Below the pieces are notes generated by a model. That model worked only from the letters and a program-made list of their open reading frames with translations. It was not told where the DNA came from and ran no database searches. From Mesostigma viride (taxonomy: Eukaryota > Streptophyta > Mesostigmatophyceae > Mesostigmatales > Mesostigmataceae), in the NCBI GenBank assembly GCA_009746045.1, contig RPFO01000644.1, positions 379,501-443,500 on the forward strand: a stretch of DNA of 64,000 nucleotides, in the 5' to 3' direction. The position numbers and the translations under genes were made by a program. Positions 18,920 to 27,440 of the stretch are shown here, in pieces. Positions within the stretch are counted from its first letter, which is position 1. Each line of letters starts with the position of its first letter.

Positions 18920-19855
18920 TCAATCCGTCATAAACTCCCCCGTCACCGTGCCGGGGTGCGCGGGGGCGAACCCGGGGGGCACGCCGTTGTCGATCAGCAT
19001 GTAGTACGTCATGAACGCCTCCAACCACGCGAGCCGCTGTTTCCGCGCCGGGTCGGGGGACTTGTCGCTGCCGGACTCGGCCCGCACCATCCGGATGCAG
19101 GTGTCCGCGGTGGTGGTGCCGGCGTGGACGTCCAGCACGCGCAACTGGCGAACGTACGTCCTCCACTGCGGGACGTAATCCGTCGCCACGATGGAGAGCG
19201 TCTCCGCGTCGGCCGCCTCCCCTCCCGCGATGTCCACCATGCTCGCGACCAGGTCCGTGGAGATCCTGTCCAGTCCCACCAGCAGCGACTCGTGGTCGCG
19301 CATGGCCTTCACCACTTCCGGGTGATGGTAGATGTACAGCGTGGAGTGGCGCTGGAACCCCAGCCTCCGCACCTGTCTGTCCAGCCTCCACAGGTCCCCC
19401 GGCGAGAACGGGAACCGGGTCTGCGGGTCCTCGAACCGCCCGGACGCGATGATGTACTCCGCCAGCCGCACCGCGTCAAACCCCACTACCTGCCGCGTGG
19501 GGCGCACGAACTTGAACACCCTCTCCTTTGACGGCAAATCCTCCATCGTGATGGGGTCCTCCTTGTTGGACACCCTCATCGATAGGTGGGCGGCGATCGT
19601 CCTCTTGGCGCGGGCGTAGGGCAGCACCGTCCGCCTCACCCACCGCTGGATGCGGATGGCCTGCTGGTTGCAATACACCGCGCACTCCAACTCCCGGCGT
19701 GTGGCGTCCCGGAACGGACGCAGCCCCTGCATGAGCGCTATCCTCCTCAGCGTATCGCGCTTGGTTTTGCCGTAGTAGTTGGTGGGGATGGCGGACGCTG
19801 CCCGGACGCTGAGACGGACGTCCTTGACGTCCGCGGCCACGCGAAACGTCTTCAT
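18920..19855 (-). CDS. U-box-like NCLDV protein
   Basis: The ATG at 19855 (MKTFRVAADVKDVRLS) is preferred to an in-frame non-ATG start at 19900. After a basic helix (IRIQRWVRRTVLPYARAKR) comes NKEDPITMEDLPSKERVFKF, FDAVRLAEYIIASGRFEDPQ and FPFSPGDLWRLDRQ. That order (N-x-x-DPIT, hydrophobic Phe/Asp, 'Y-i-x-x-G-x-f-x-DPxT', 'L-x-rLD') is the U-box/RING-less pattern of a protein found in mimiviruses and iridoviruses. True U-box proteins recruit E2 ubiquitin enzymes; here that role is inference. About 310 residues, intact. Confidence 0.6.
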   Translation of the reverse strand: MKTFRVAADVKDVRLSVRAASAIPTNYYGKTKRDTLRRIALMQGLRPFRDATRRELECAVYCNQQAIRIQRWVRRTVLPYARAKRTIAAHLSMRVSNKEDPITMEDLPSKERVFKFVRPTRQVVGFDAVRLAEYIIASGRFEDPQTRFPFSPGDLWRLDRQVRRLGFQRHSTLYIYHHPEVVKAMRDHESLLVGLDRISTDLVASMVDIAGGEAADAETLSIVATDYVPQWRTYVRQLRVLDVHAGTTTADTCIRMVRAESGSDKSPDPARKQRLAWLEAFMTYYMLIDNGVPPGFAPAHPGTVTGEFMTD

Positions 19856-20022
19856 TCCTACTGGTACGTCCAGACAATCCGCGCGCGGATGTACCCACAC
19901 CGCCCGTGTGGTGAGAAGCCGCCGTTCGGTCGCCGGCCCCGGTATTAAGTGTAGTCTATGCTGTAGTAGTCTAGGCTTTCGTATATGCGGTCTTGATAAT
20001 CTACAAACTTCTTAAAGAACCT

Positions 20023-20355
20023 ATGAGTGATGAGGACGGTCCGATAGTCGTGGAAAGGGCACCTGGTCTCACAGACTTTCTGTACCCATGGGGTGAGAAA
20101 TGCACCACCATTTTTTCGGGGGATGCGTGCCCAATATTGGAGGAGGGCGACGACCAGTTCGATTTTGTGACGTCGTCCATCCACCGTCTCTGTTGCAATA
20201 GGGGTTGCGACAAAATCACCAGGAAGGGTGGCATGAAAAAGTGCGCAAATTGCAAAAAAGCATATTACTGCTCGAAAACGTGCCAAACAGAGGCATGGCC
20301 GTTTCATAAGATTGGATGTGCTCGTTTAAGAGACGGATGGTGTGAAACGCAGTAA
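20023..20355 (+). CDS. MYND-type zinc-finger protein
   Basis: The start is ATG 20023 (MSDEDGPIVVERAPGL). The C-terminal half carries a MYND finger: CCNRGCDK, then KCANCKKAYYCSKTCQTEAW, then HKIGC. All expected Cys/His positions are present. MYND fingers mediate protein-protein contacts, often with proline-rich partners in transcription regulation. The gene is 110 residues, intact, and stands between the divergent U-box-like gene and the first BRO-like gene. NCLDVs often carry MYND proteins captured from hosts. Confidence 0.8.
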   Translation: MSDEDGPIVVERAPGLTDFLYPWGEKCTTIFSGDACPILEEGDDQFDFVTSSIHRLCCNRGCDKITRKGGMKKCANCKKAYYCSKTCQTEAWPFHKIGCARLRDGWCETQ

Positions 20356-20369
20356 GCTCGGGAGCGGGT

Positions 20370-20418
20370 GGCGCGCTTATCTCAAGGGATAACATTTCTC
20401 CGCCTCTAGTAAACGATC
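20370..20418 (+). promoter_or_regulatory. Conserved 5' block of BRO-like gene 1
   Basis: GGCGCGCTTATCTCAAGGGATAACATTTCTCCGCC lies immediately upstream of ATG 20419. The same block precedes 24706 and, in weaker form, 25711, each time with GGCGCGC 49-50 bp from the ATG. The spacing and conservation across diverged paralogues point to a promoter or 5' UTR element. Confidence 0.6.
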
Positions 20419-21330
20419 ATGGCATCCCAAGGGGTTGTGATGTACCTGCAGCCCTCGCGCGAGGTGCCAGGGGATGACCCGTTTGCGAACAAGATGCGAG
20501 TGACGCCCGATGGCATGATTTCGAAGGTAGACGTCGTCAAGGTTGTATGCTTCATGAACCCGGATGGCACGTTTACGGACAATGCAAACACTAATGCATC
20601 TCAATACCTGTCGAGGGTCAAGAGAGATTTCCCGGAAGATGACACAGGGTGTGTCATCTGGAAATTTCCAGGTGCCAGGCAGCGAGACACTCCTGTCACC
20701 GACAGAGCCGGCATCATCAAACTCATCCAGCTGCTGCCCGGCAAGAGGGCCGCGTCATTCCGCGACAAGCTGGCGACGCTGTTCGAGCGGTACCTCGACG
20801 CCGACCGGTCGCTGGCCGACGAGATTTACGCCCGCGCCGACGCCAGGGATGCTCAACTGACAGACGACAAGCGCGTCAAGAGCTGCGAAAGCACTAAGGC
20901 TCACATGGCCGCCGTGAAGGAGAGCGGCGCCCCCTATCTGGCGTCCAACCCGGCCAGTGTGTACGCGCACATCAACGAGACCCAAAACGTTACCGTGACA
21001 GGCATGCACACTCGCGACATACGCGAATTGCACAAGATGAAGAAGAGCGACGCCACTCGTGACTACTTCACCGAAGTGCTCAGCAGTGGGATCGACTTGA
21101 TGAATGTGCTCAACAAGAGGGCGATAGAAAAGGGTGGCAATCCCATTACCAGCATTGATTCTATCGGAAAAGAGTTGTTCCCGGTGTTTGAGCGCCTTAA
21201 GATGCACGAGGAAGCCAGTGCACCGCAGCCCAGGTCGTTCGCGCTGGCCAACAAGAGCAAAAGAGAAGAATACAACGCTCGACAGCGACTGGTATTGGAA
21301 ACCCCAGCAAGGAAGCGTGTTTGTTCGTAA
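20419..21330 (+). CDS. BRO-like/giant-virus repeat-family protein 1
   Basis: 303 residues. Conserved N-terminal region: MASQGVVMYLQPSREVPGDD, RVTPDGMISKVDVVKVV, then KFPGARQRDTPVT, IIKLIQLLPGKRAASFR and LFERYLDADRSL. A variable linker and a C-terminal helix region with ATRDYFTEVL follow. The 'RxTPV...IIxIIxxLPGKxAAxxR...ERYLxAD' block is characteristic of a large repeat family in giant viruses and protists, comparable with BRO-N/KilA-N type DNA-binding proteins. The assignment is by pattern. It is diverged from its two paralogues (24706, 25711). Ends with AATAAAG after the stop. Confidence 0.65.
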   Translation: MASQGVVMYLQPSREVPGDDPFANKMRVTPDGMISKVDVVKVVCFMNPDGTFTDNANTNASQYLSRVKRDFPEDDTGCVIWKFPGARQRDTPVTDRAGIIKLIQLLPGKRAASFRDKLATLFERYLDADRSLADEIYARADARDAQLTDDKRVKSCESTKAHMAAVKESGAPYLASNPASVYAHINETQNVTVTGMHTRDIRELHKMKKSDATRDYFTEVLSSGIDLMNVLNKRAIEKGGNPITSIDSIGKELFPVFERLKMHEEASAPQPRSFALANKSKREEYNARQRLVLETPARKRVCS

Positions 21331-21367
21331 TAATGAGGCCCGTATGAATAAAGAGTCGTTTGCGTGA

Positions 21368-22481
21368 CTAGGACCCGCGCATTTGTTTTTGATACTTATC
21401 CACGACCCGCTGAAGATGGTCAACCAATTTGGGATTTAGCCTCCCATCGCTCCCATAAACCGCTGGCCATCGGAGACGCCGTGTGATGAAACCCAGAGAC
21501 ATCCGGGGGCGTGGGGCAGGTGGCAAGGGGGCGCCCATTGGTGGGGGGGCAGGGGGGGGCGGGGCATCTGCCTTCTTCTTCTTCTTCTTCTTGGCGGTCT
21601 TTTTAGGTGCCGGCGCCGGGTTGCTCTGTACCTCCGGCTCTCCGTCGTCCCCCCCCCTCGTCAACTGTATTCATTCGCGCGGAAAGCTCATCCACCTTGT
21701 AAAGCACTTGTTTTGTGACGGGCCCGTCCGTTTGGCGTTGCGCGCACTTGGCTACCACTCTGGTGAGAGGGGCATGCATCCATATGCTTGTCCCGTTTGT
21801 CTTCTCATACGGAAGGAGACCGTAGGTTCTGTAGTAATAGTTCACTAGACTCAAGTTGTAGTGGATATTACACACCCATTTTCTCATTTCGTCCAACTGT
21901 TCATATTTGTTCAATTTCATCCGCGCCATCTGTTGAAACACTGCTTGTTTGGTTTCTGGGAATTTGTCGAGCTCCTTCACGAGTTTCTCGTGCGTTAAGC
22001 CCGCATAGGGGGTTTCATCTCTGCACACGCCGTGACTTGCCTGCAAAACAAGCCTAGGTTTCGGCGACTCTTTCATTAGCGGACTTAGCTTGTTGATGGC
22101 GTAACAGACCATTCGCCGACCCACTCCGACGAACTTGTCTTTTTCTGGTCCAGGACAATCCCAAAACTCTTGTGGACGCACGTAAAACCAATTCAATTTA
22201 ATGTAATTATCGCCACTGCCTGTGTGGATATTAAACTCCGCGTACGCCATGACATCTCCTCCCTCCACCTCTTCATCCCTAACCGCCTTCCGTATCTTCC
22301 TGGTGAGTGCCGACGTGTACCCGTCCGGGATGGGGATGCTGAGTTTCATGTATGATCTATTGTTAGTTTGCTCGTACAAACTAAAACGGTGACCGTCGAT
22401 GACGGGCGGTGTGAAGCTAGTGACCTCTCTCCCGAGCGGTTTCGAATTCTTAACCATACTCGTGCAATACTCATGCAACAT
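21368..22481 (-). CDS. Possible GNAT-type acetyltransferase with Lys/Pro-rich tail, frame-broken
   Basis: It starts at ATG 22481 (or 22457). The central region has a GNAT-like layout: beta segment IKLNWFYVRPQEFW, motif-A-like KFVGVGRRMVCYAINK and a C-terminal LVNYYYRTYGLLPYEK ending WMHAPLTRVVAKC. Substrate unknown. The first frame ends near 21,650 at a run of eight C. The other frame continues directly with DDGEPEVQSNPAPAPKKT, a poly-Lys and poly-Pro stretch, and MSLGFITRRLRWPAVYGSDG to the stop at 21368. One homopolymer indel therefore splits a roughly 370-residue protein. Confidence 0.5.
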
Positions 22482-22612
22482 ATATTTCTCTCGCCTATGT
22501 AAAAGACTCACGGCCGACCAGCGCAGGGGCGGTGGCAGTTACCGCGTGACAAAGGCTACCATCATCCGCGCGCCTCGGTTATAATAATATATAATCAGTC
22601 ACTTGAGCATGC

Positions 22613-23209
22613 ATGTCGTATCCAGTCGTGTCCTTAGAGCGCCTCATGCCTTCAGAGACCGAAGCGGGCACGGCGGAGGGGTTCTGGCTCAACCTCACCG
22701 GCTCTCTTCACAACGATTTTGAAAAGGGGACGCAAGGGTTCATAGACAAGTTGGGGCGCTACTGCCTCGTTTTCAACGCGTATGACGAAACGTTGGAAGA
22801 CTGTCACATGAACCGCATAATTGACATGCTTTTCCACAAGAAGGTGCCATTCAGCGTCGAGTTCTACCGCGGACCGAAGTGCGCGAGTGGCGCGAGTCCC
22901 CTTACTTGGAGGCGTTGGGATTCATACATCGACATCCGCCGCCCTGAAGTGCGCGTGATACGGGCTCACCTGGAAAGGCCGTACAAGGATCCCGAGTTCT
23001 ACAAGTCCGTTCCGCCCCTCGACCAACTGCAGATAGGGCCGTACTCGTTCCCTCCCGCGTACCGTCGCCTCATTCACGACTATTGCAAGGACTTCACCGT
23101 CTACGAGCTCATAGGAACTTACAACGGGGAGAACAAGAACCTGCCATCCCACAAGTCATGGAGCGAGTCTGTGCGCCTCGGGCGTGACATAAATGACGAC
23201 TGTCTCTAA
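22613..23209 (+). CDS. Uncharacterised viral protein, 198 residues
   Basis: Intact frame, preceded by an AT-rich promoter-like TATAATAATATATAATC and a CGCGCGCC motif. It is rich in aromatic and charged residues (for example LGRYCLVFNAYDETLEDCHM at about residues 47-66; FYRGPKCASG; SVPPLDQLQIGPYSFPPAYR). No membrane segment or known motif. The length suggests a soluble single-domain protein. I do not recognise it. Confidence 0.55.
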   Translation: MSYPVVSLERLMPSETEAGTAEGFWLNLTGSLHNDFEKGTQGFIDKLGRYCLVFNAYDETLEDCHMNRIIDMLFHKKVPFSVEFYRGPKCASGASPLTWRRWDSYIDIRRPEVRVIRAHLERPYKDPEFYKSVPPLDQLQIGPYSFPPAYRRLIHDYCKDFTVYELIGTYNGENKNLPSHKSWSESVRLGRDINDDCL

Positions 23210-23211
23210 CG

Positions 23212-23439
23212 ATGACAGCCGCCCGTTTCGTCCCCATCCCCGTCCCCACCCCCATCCCCATCCCCATCCCCATCCCTGTGCCCGTGCCGAGGCCGAGACC
23301 GCGGCCCAGACCCAGGTCGAGGGGGCGGAGATCTAGGCGCCACCCGCTCCGGTCTCAAAGTTACGCGGCCGTGGTCGGGGCCGTCGCCTCCGACACCGTC
23401 GCCTCCACCACCTCGGCCACCGGCCGGCTAGAGAAGTGA
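23212..23439 (+). CDS. Pro/Arg dipeptide-repeat small protein (doubtful)
   Basis: Begins 3 bp after the previous stop with an ATG and encodes alternating P-I/P-V then P-R dipeptides from a CCCCATCCC-type repeat (23231-23325), then SRGRRSRRHPLRS. Its last 79 bp overlap the convergent gene at 23361. It may be a genuine basic, proline-rich small protein of the kind seen in chloroviruses, or simply a repeat. Evidence is weak. Confidence 0.35.
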   Translation: MTAARFVPIPVPTPIPIPIPIPVPVPRPRPRPRPRSRGRRSRRHPLRSQSYAAVVGAVASDTVASTTSATGRLEK

Positions 23440-23741
23440 GCCGACCCGCCCGTCATGAGCATGGAATAGGACAAACTGGCACCCCCGGATGTCCAGAAAC
23501 CCTTCCAGATCTTCCACGGCAGCGTGTCGTAGGCGTAGGCCTTGTCGCGGAAGTTCCTGTACAGCACGTAGGCGAGCCCGCTGAGACCCAGAATCCACGA
23601 GATGGACACGGTCGACCGGATGTTTGCCTTCAGGCGAAACTTCTCCCGCTTAACCCGCACCCAGGTGGCGATCACGTGCGCCAAACCGATCAGCAGGCCG
23701 ACCTTGAAGAGGTTCTTAAAATCGTACATAAACATACCCAT
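23361..23741 (-). CDS. Two-pass membrane protein, 126 residues
   Basis: ATG start (MGMFMYDFKNLF). Membrane segments at about residues 11-28 (LFKVGLLIGLAHVIATWV) and 44-61 (VSISWILGLSGLAYVLY) are joined by a basic loop with VKREKFRLKAN. The tail is Ala/Thr/Val-rich. Unknown family; probably virion or membrane-located. It is the downstream member of a minus-strand run (24569 to 23361). Confidence 0.55.
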   Translation of the reverse strand: MGMFMYDFKNLFKVGLLIGLAHVIATWVRVKREKFRLKANIRSTVSISWILGLSGLAYVLYRNFRDKAYAYDTLPWKIWKGFWTSGGASLSYSMLMTGGSAHFSSRPVAEVVEATVSEATAPTTAA

Positions 23742-23817
23742 CGCGAGTGATATAGAACCTACCTCCGTTTTTTTTTTGCGACCGAGGCCGGACAGCCGCG
23801 ACGGGGAAAGAGCCGGG

Positions 23818-24117
23818 TTAACGCGAGAGGCTGGACAGGACCTCGCGACGGTTCTCGGCGGTGTTCGCGAGGCCGCGCTCCCTCATCAAACCGTCCAACT
23901 GTCTCTTTGCCTCCACCATCGCGTCACTCAGCGAGCCACCGGTCTCCGCGTGCACCTTCTTCACGAACTTGGCCCACGGGTTCTGCGCCCCTATCTCGCT
24001 CTTGGCCTTCGAAACAACCCGGCCGTCCTTCCTCCGCACCAGGTCGCCGCTCGTAAGCCCTCCGCTCGTCCTGGTCGCCCTGCCATTCATGACGTCAGCT
24101 TTGCTCCCGACAGGCAT
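23818..24117 (-). CDS. Small basic NCLDV-type 'SGGLT..DL..rKdGrvVSk' protein
   Basis: 99 residues: RATRTSGGLTSGDLVRRKDG followed by RVVSKAKSEIG, then NPWAKFVKKVHAETGG and a C-terminal helix. A short basic protein with 'SGLTxxDLxxNxxGKIVSKKxS...' plus 'PWxxAxxxAR' is conserved among marseille-, mimi- and phycodnaviruses and is probably a DNA-associated core component. Assignment by motif pattern. Intact. Confidence 0.6.
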   Translation of the reverse strand: MPVGSKADVMNGRATRTSGGLTSGDLVRRKDGRVVSKAKSEIGAQNPWAKFVKKVHAETGGSLSDAMVEAKRQLDGLMRERGLANTAENRREVLSSLSR

Positions 24118-24152
24118 CCGTATTGCGTATACAACTAACCGATATTTTTTAA

Positions 24153-24569
24153 TCAGGAACGTTTACGCTTACCCGCGAGTCCCCGCCTACCAGGCATGAC
24201 GGCGGTCTTGGCGGCTCTCATGACCCAATCGACGATGGCGTCCGGCCCTCTATAAAGGATGCCCGCGCCTTGTTCTCTCAGTCGGCGCAGTTTATCCAGA
24301 GCCACTAGCCACGCCCGCCGCAGGTTCTGCTCCACCGCATTGGTCTCCCGGAGATCTCTCCTGTACTGATCAGGGGGGACATCGCCCTTCGCCGACACCT
24401 TCGCCTTCGACAATGCCTCCAACGCCCCGCCGAAACGATACGACAGCATCCCCGATGCGGCGTGGTAATTATGCTCCATGGCCGGCGTCAGCACCGCAGC
24501 GGCTCGGGAGCGGTGTGCGCGGTGCACCGTACGAGCGCGTCGTGGGGTGCGCGTTTTCTTTGCCGCCAT
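24153..24569 (-). CDS. Basic protein of unknown function, 138 residues
   Basis: The start is probably ATG 24569 (MAAKKTRTPRRARTVHRAHR). A strongly basic N-terminus, a helical middle (NAVEQNLRRAWLVALDKLRR) and a basic end (RRGLAGKRKRS). The charge pattern suggests nucleic acid binding or nuclear localisation, but no domain is recognised. It lies 35 bp upstream of the small basic gene on the same strand. Confidence 0.5.
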   Translation of the reverse strand: MAAKKTRTPRRARTVHRAHRSRAAAVLTPAMEHNYHAASGMLSYRFGGALEALSKAKVSAKGDVPPDQYRRDLRETNAVEQNLRRAWLVALDKLRRLREQGAGILYRGPDAIVDWVMRAAKTAVMPGRRGLAGKRKRS

Positions 24570-24656
24570 GTTATAGTACATGCGTGTGTTTTTATATTCC
24601 GCAAATATATGTTTACTAAGCCGGATGGATCATTTGCAGTGATTACCTGGTGGCAT

Positions 24657-24705
24657 GGCGCGCTTATCTCAGTGGATAACATTTCTCCGCCACAAGTAAA
24701 CAGTC
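24657..24705 (+). promoter_or_regulatory. Conserved 5' block of BRO-like gene 2
   Basis: GGCGCGCTTATCTCAGTGGATAACATTTCTCCGCC, 49 bp before ATG 24706, matches the block before 20419 at about 31 of 35 positions. Confidence 0.6.
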
Positions 24706-25620
24706 ATGGCATCCCAGGCACTTGTGAGGTATCTGCAGCCTTCGCGCGATGTGCCGGGGGAAGACCCATTCGCGAACAAGATACGAGTGACGCCTGATGG
24801 CAAGATATCGGTTTTGGACGTGATCAAAGTGATGATGTTCATGAACAGCGACGGCACATTCTACAAAGGAGCGAGTGGACATGCCAGCGAACGCCTCGCC
24901 AATCTATGCTCGGACCATGAAGAGGTGACCGATATTATGGATCACTTCAAGTTTCCTGGTCCTGGTCAGCGAGACACCCCTGTCAGTGGGCGACGGGAAA
25001 TTATCAAGATCATACAGCTCCTGCCCGGCAAGAAGGCCGCCGCCTTCCGCCACCACATGGCAGTGCTGTTGGAGAGGTACCTCGACGCCGACCCGGCGCT
25101 CATCCAGGACCTGCACGACCGGTACCGCGACAGGACCGGCGAGGAGTTCGTGCCTCTCCCTCGCCAGCAAGTGCTGGAGGCCCCTCGCATCAAGAGCTGC
25201 GAGAAGACAAAGCTGGACATGCGCGCCATCAAGGAGAGCAGCGCCAAGCCGGTGCCCGCTCGAGTGTACGCCGCCGTCAACAACAGTTCCAACAAGCTGG
25301 CGACGGGCTACGATCAAACGGCAGACTACCGCAAGGACCAGGGGCTCACGAAGAAGAGCCAGGCCACTCGCGACACCTTCACGGACGGGATGTGCGGTCT
25401 GTCGATATTCTTCCACGAGCAGCACAAGGCCATGGTGTCTAAGGGGGGCGACCCCGAGAAGTCGGCCCTCTCCATAGTGGATATGCTGGCACCCGGGCTA
25501 GAAAAGCTGGGTCACTACAAGGAGGCTCGCGAGTACCGCGGCCCCGAGTTTGCGGCAAACAACAAACGACTAATGCTTGAGAACCAGGTGTGGAACAGGG
25601 ACAAGAGGATAAAAGCGTAA
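24706..25620 (+). CDS. BRO-like/giant-virus repeat-family protein 2
   Basis: 304 residues, intact. N-terminal block RVTPDGKISVLDVIKVMMFM, then FPGPGQRDTPVSG, IIKIIQLLPGKKAAAFRHHM and LLERYLDADPALIQ. The middle has RIKSCEKTKLDMRAIKESSA. The C-terminal region KKSQATRDTFTDGMCGL ends RLMLENQVWNRDKR. It is much closer to paralogue 3 (25711) than to paralogue 1, so a recent tandem duplication is likely. The predicted role is DNA binding or regulation, by analogy with BRO-type families. Confidence 0.65.
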   Translation: MASQALVRYLQPSRDVPGEDPFANKIRVTPDGKISVLDVIKVMMFMNSDGTFYKGASGHASERLANLCSDHEEVTDIMDHFKFPGPGQRDTPVSGRREIIKIIQLLPGKKAAAFRHHMAVLLERYLDADPALIQDLHDRYRDRTGEEFVPLPRQQVLEAPRIKSCEKTKLDMRAIKESSAKPVPARVYAAVNNSSNKLATGYDQTADYRKDQGLTKKSQATRDTFTDGMCGLSIFFHEQHKAMVSKGGDPEKSALSIVDMLAPGLEKLGHYKEAREYRGPEFAANNKRLMLENQVWNRDKRIKA

Positions 25621-25660
25621 TTGCAATCATAATAATGATAATGGACAACCTTGAAACGGT

Positions 25661-25710
25661 GGCGCGCTTATCTGGAGCGATACAATTTCTACAACAACAA
25701 TAAATCAATC
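25661..25710 (+). promoter_or_regulatory. Conserved 5' block of BRO-like gene 3
   Basis: GGCGCGCTTATCTGGAGCGATACAATTTCT lies 50 bp before ATG 25711. It keeps the GGCGCGCTTATCT core and the (T/A)CAATTTCT half, but is otherwise diverged. Confidence 0.5.
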
Positions 25711-26628
25711 ATGGCCTCCAATGCAGTTGTGAGGTATTTGCAACCCTTGCGCGATGGGTCTGGTGAGCAGGATCCATTTGCTGGCAAGATTCGCGTGACC
25801 CCGGATGGCAAGATTTCGGTTATTGATGCTATCAAGTGCATGATATTTATGAAGCCGGATGGATCGTTCACAACTAATTCATTCAGACACGCAAGCGAGG
25901 CCTTCAAAAAACTGTGCTCGGCCCATGAAGAAGTGTACGATGGCATCGTACACTTCCGTTTCACCGGCCAAGGGCAACGAGAGACGCCTGTCACTGACCG
26001 ACAGGGAATCATAAAGATAATCCAGGTCCTACCCGGCAAGAAGGCCGCCGCCTTTCGCCAGTCAGTGGCTGTGCTATTGGAGAGATACCTGGACGCGGAC
26101 CCGGCTCTAATTCAAGAGTTGTTGGATAGGTATCGCGACAATACCGGCGAGGAGTTTGTGCCTCTCCCTCGCCAGCAAGTGTCGGAGGCCCCTCGCATCA
26201 AGAGCTGCGAGAGTAATAAGCTAGACATGCGCGCCATCAAGGAGAGCAGCGCCAAGCCCGTGCCGTCCAGGGTGTACGCCATCGTCAACAACGCGGCCAA
26301 CAAGCTGGTGACCGGCTACGAGCAGACCGCCGACTACAGGAAGGACCAGGGGCTCACGAAGAAGAGCCAGGCCACTCGCGACACGTTCACAGACCCCATG
26401 TGCGCATTGACCGAATTCTTCCATTTGCGGCACCAAGAGGAGGTACTTGCCGGGAAAGACCCCGAGAAGACGGCGCTGGTCATGGTGGAGGCATTGGCAC
26501 CGGGGCTGGAAAAGCTGGGTCACTACAATAAGGCTCGCGAGTACCGCGGCCCCGAGTTTGCGGCAAACAACAAACGACTCATGCTTGAGAACCAGGCGTG
26601 GAACAGGGACAAGAGGATAAAATCGTAA
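25711..26628 (+). CDS. BRO-like/giant-virus repeat-family protein 3
   Basis: About 305 residues from ATG 25711 (MASNAVVRYLQPLRDGSGEQ). It shares nearly the whole architecture of paralogue 2: RVTPDGKISVIDAIKCMIFM, GQGQRETPVTDR, IQVLPGKKAAAFRQ, LLERYLDADPALIQ and RLMLENQAWNRDKR. The segments between about 26,040 and 26,400 are close to paralogue 2 at DNA level, while the 5' third is more diverged, consistent with gene conversion. Intact. Confidence 0.65.
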   Translation: MASNAVVRYLQPLRDGSGEQDPFAGKIRVTPDGKISVIDAIKCMIFMKPDGSFTTNSFRHASEAFKKLCSAHEEVYDGIVHFRFTGQGQRETPVTDRQGIIKIIQVLPGKKAAAFRQSVAVLLERYLDADPALIQELLDRYRDNTGEEFVPLPRQQVSEAPRIKSCESNKLDMRAIKESSAKPVPSRVYAIVNNAANKLVTGYEQTADYRKDQGLTKKSQATRDTFTDPMCALTEFFHLRHQEEVLAGKDPEKTALVMVEALAPGLEKLGHYNKAREYRGPEFAANNKRLMLENQAWNRDKRIKS

Positions 26629-26667
26629 TCTCATTCAATTATATATAACGTTAATGTACTAATCTTA

Positions 26668-27179
26668 ATGGGTTCATACCAATGCACGGTCATTACAAAC
26701 AGTGGGACGAGGTGCAGACGGCGGGGGGCGGCCGGGCACACAAGTGCACCCAACACGCGACCAGAAACAGGAAAAACACCCACACATGGCCCTCCGCCTG
26801 CTGCGGGCACGGCAACCGGGCGAAGAAAGTCCTTCCCGTTATCCCCCCGGAAGCACGGGACGTCGAGTATTCCGCGCGACTGGCCAGGTTCCAGGATGCC
26901 CTGCGCGTCGTGCGCCAGCCGCTAGGGGCCGGTATAGGCCCTCTGCGGGCGACGGCTATCCGACAACGGAACCGAGCGAATCTTGTGGCCGCGTCCAACG
27001 ACCTCCTGTCTACAGCGCGCGCCGCGGGGGTCCCCGTGCAGGTCGTCGCCGCCGCCATCAACGCGGCTCCTCCACCCCCTCCTCCACCCCCGCCCGCGCC
27101 TGCACCTGCGCCTGCACCTGCGCCGGGCCACAACGCCGGTCAGAGGCGAATCAACAGACGGCGCGCGCGCAGGCACTGA
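26668..27179 (+). CDS. Cys/His mini-finger protein with Pro/Ala tail, one frame break
   Basis: Starts at ATG 26668 with MGSYQCTVITNSGTRCRR, then shifts frame at a G6 run (about 26,725) to continue GGRAHKCTQHATRNRK. The combined pattern C-x3-T-x2-G-x-x-C ... C-x2-H is the short metal-binding motif of DUF5763-like proteins in giant viruses. Downstream are a helical region (RLARFQDALRVVRQ) and a Pro/Ala dipeptide tail with a basic end (RRINRRRARRH). A related finger heads the gene at 30267-30947. Confidence 0.55.
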
Positions 27180-27185
27180 GGTGCG

Positions 27186-27377
27186 TCAGTGGCTCATGGT
27201 CGCCACCAAAAGGGCGATCACGACGACGGCAAACACGACCGGGACGACCAGCTCCGGCCTGGACACCAATGGGGGGGCAAACACAACGGGGGCGGTGGGG
27301 TCCAGATGCTCCGTCCTTTTCAAATCGCCCAGGCCCTCCTGTACGGGAGCAACGTTCTCTATGCTAGATGTGGACAT
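27186..27377 (-). CDS. Small tail-anchored membrane protein (63 residues)
   Basis: ATG start; about 42 polar residues, then one membrane span (LVVPVVFAVVVIALLVATM) ending in SH. It is convergent with the finger protein, 6 bp apart. Unknown family; the size and topology resemble small virion membrane proteins. Confidence 0.5.
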   Translation of the reverse strand: MSTSSIENVAPVQEGLGDLKRTEHLDPTAPVVFAPPLVSRPELVVPVVFAVVVIALLVATMSH

Positions 27378-27440
27378 GCTTTATCCACGTTACAGTAAAC
27401 CAAAGTTTATTTATTGTTTACCAATGTAGGATTTGGTTTC

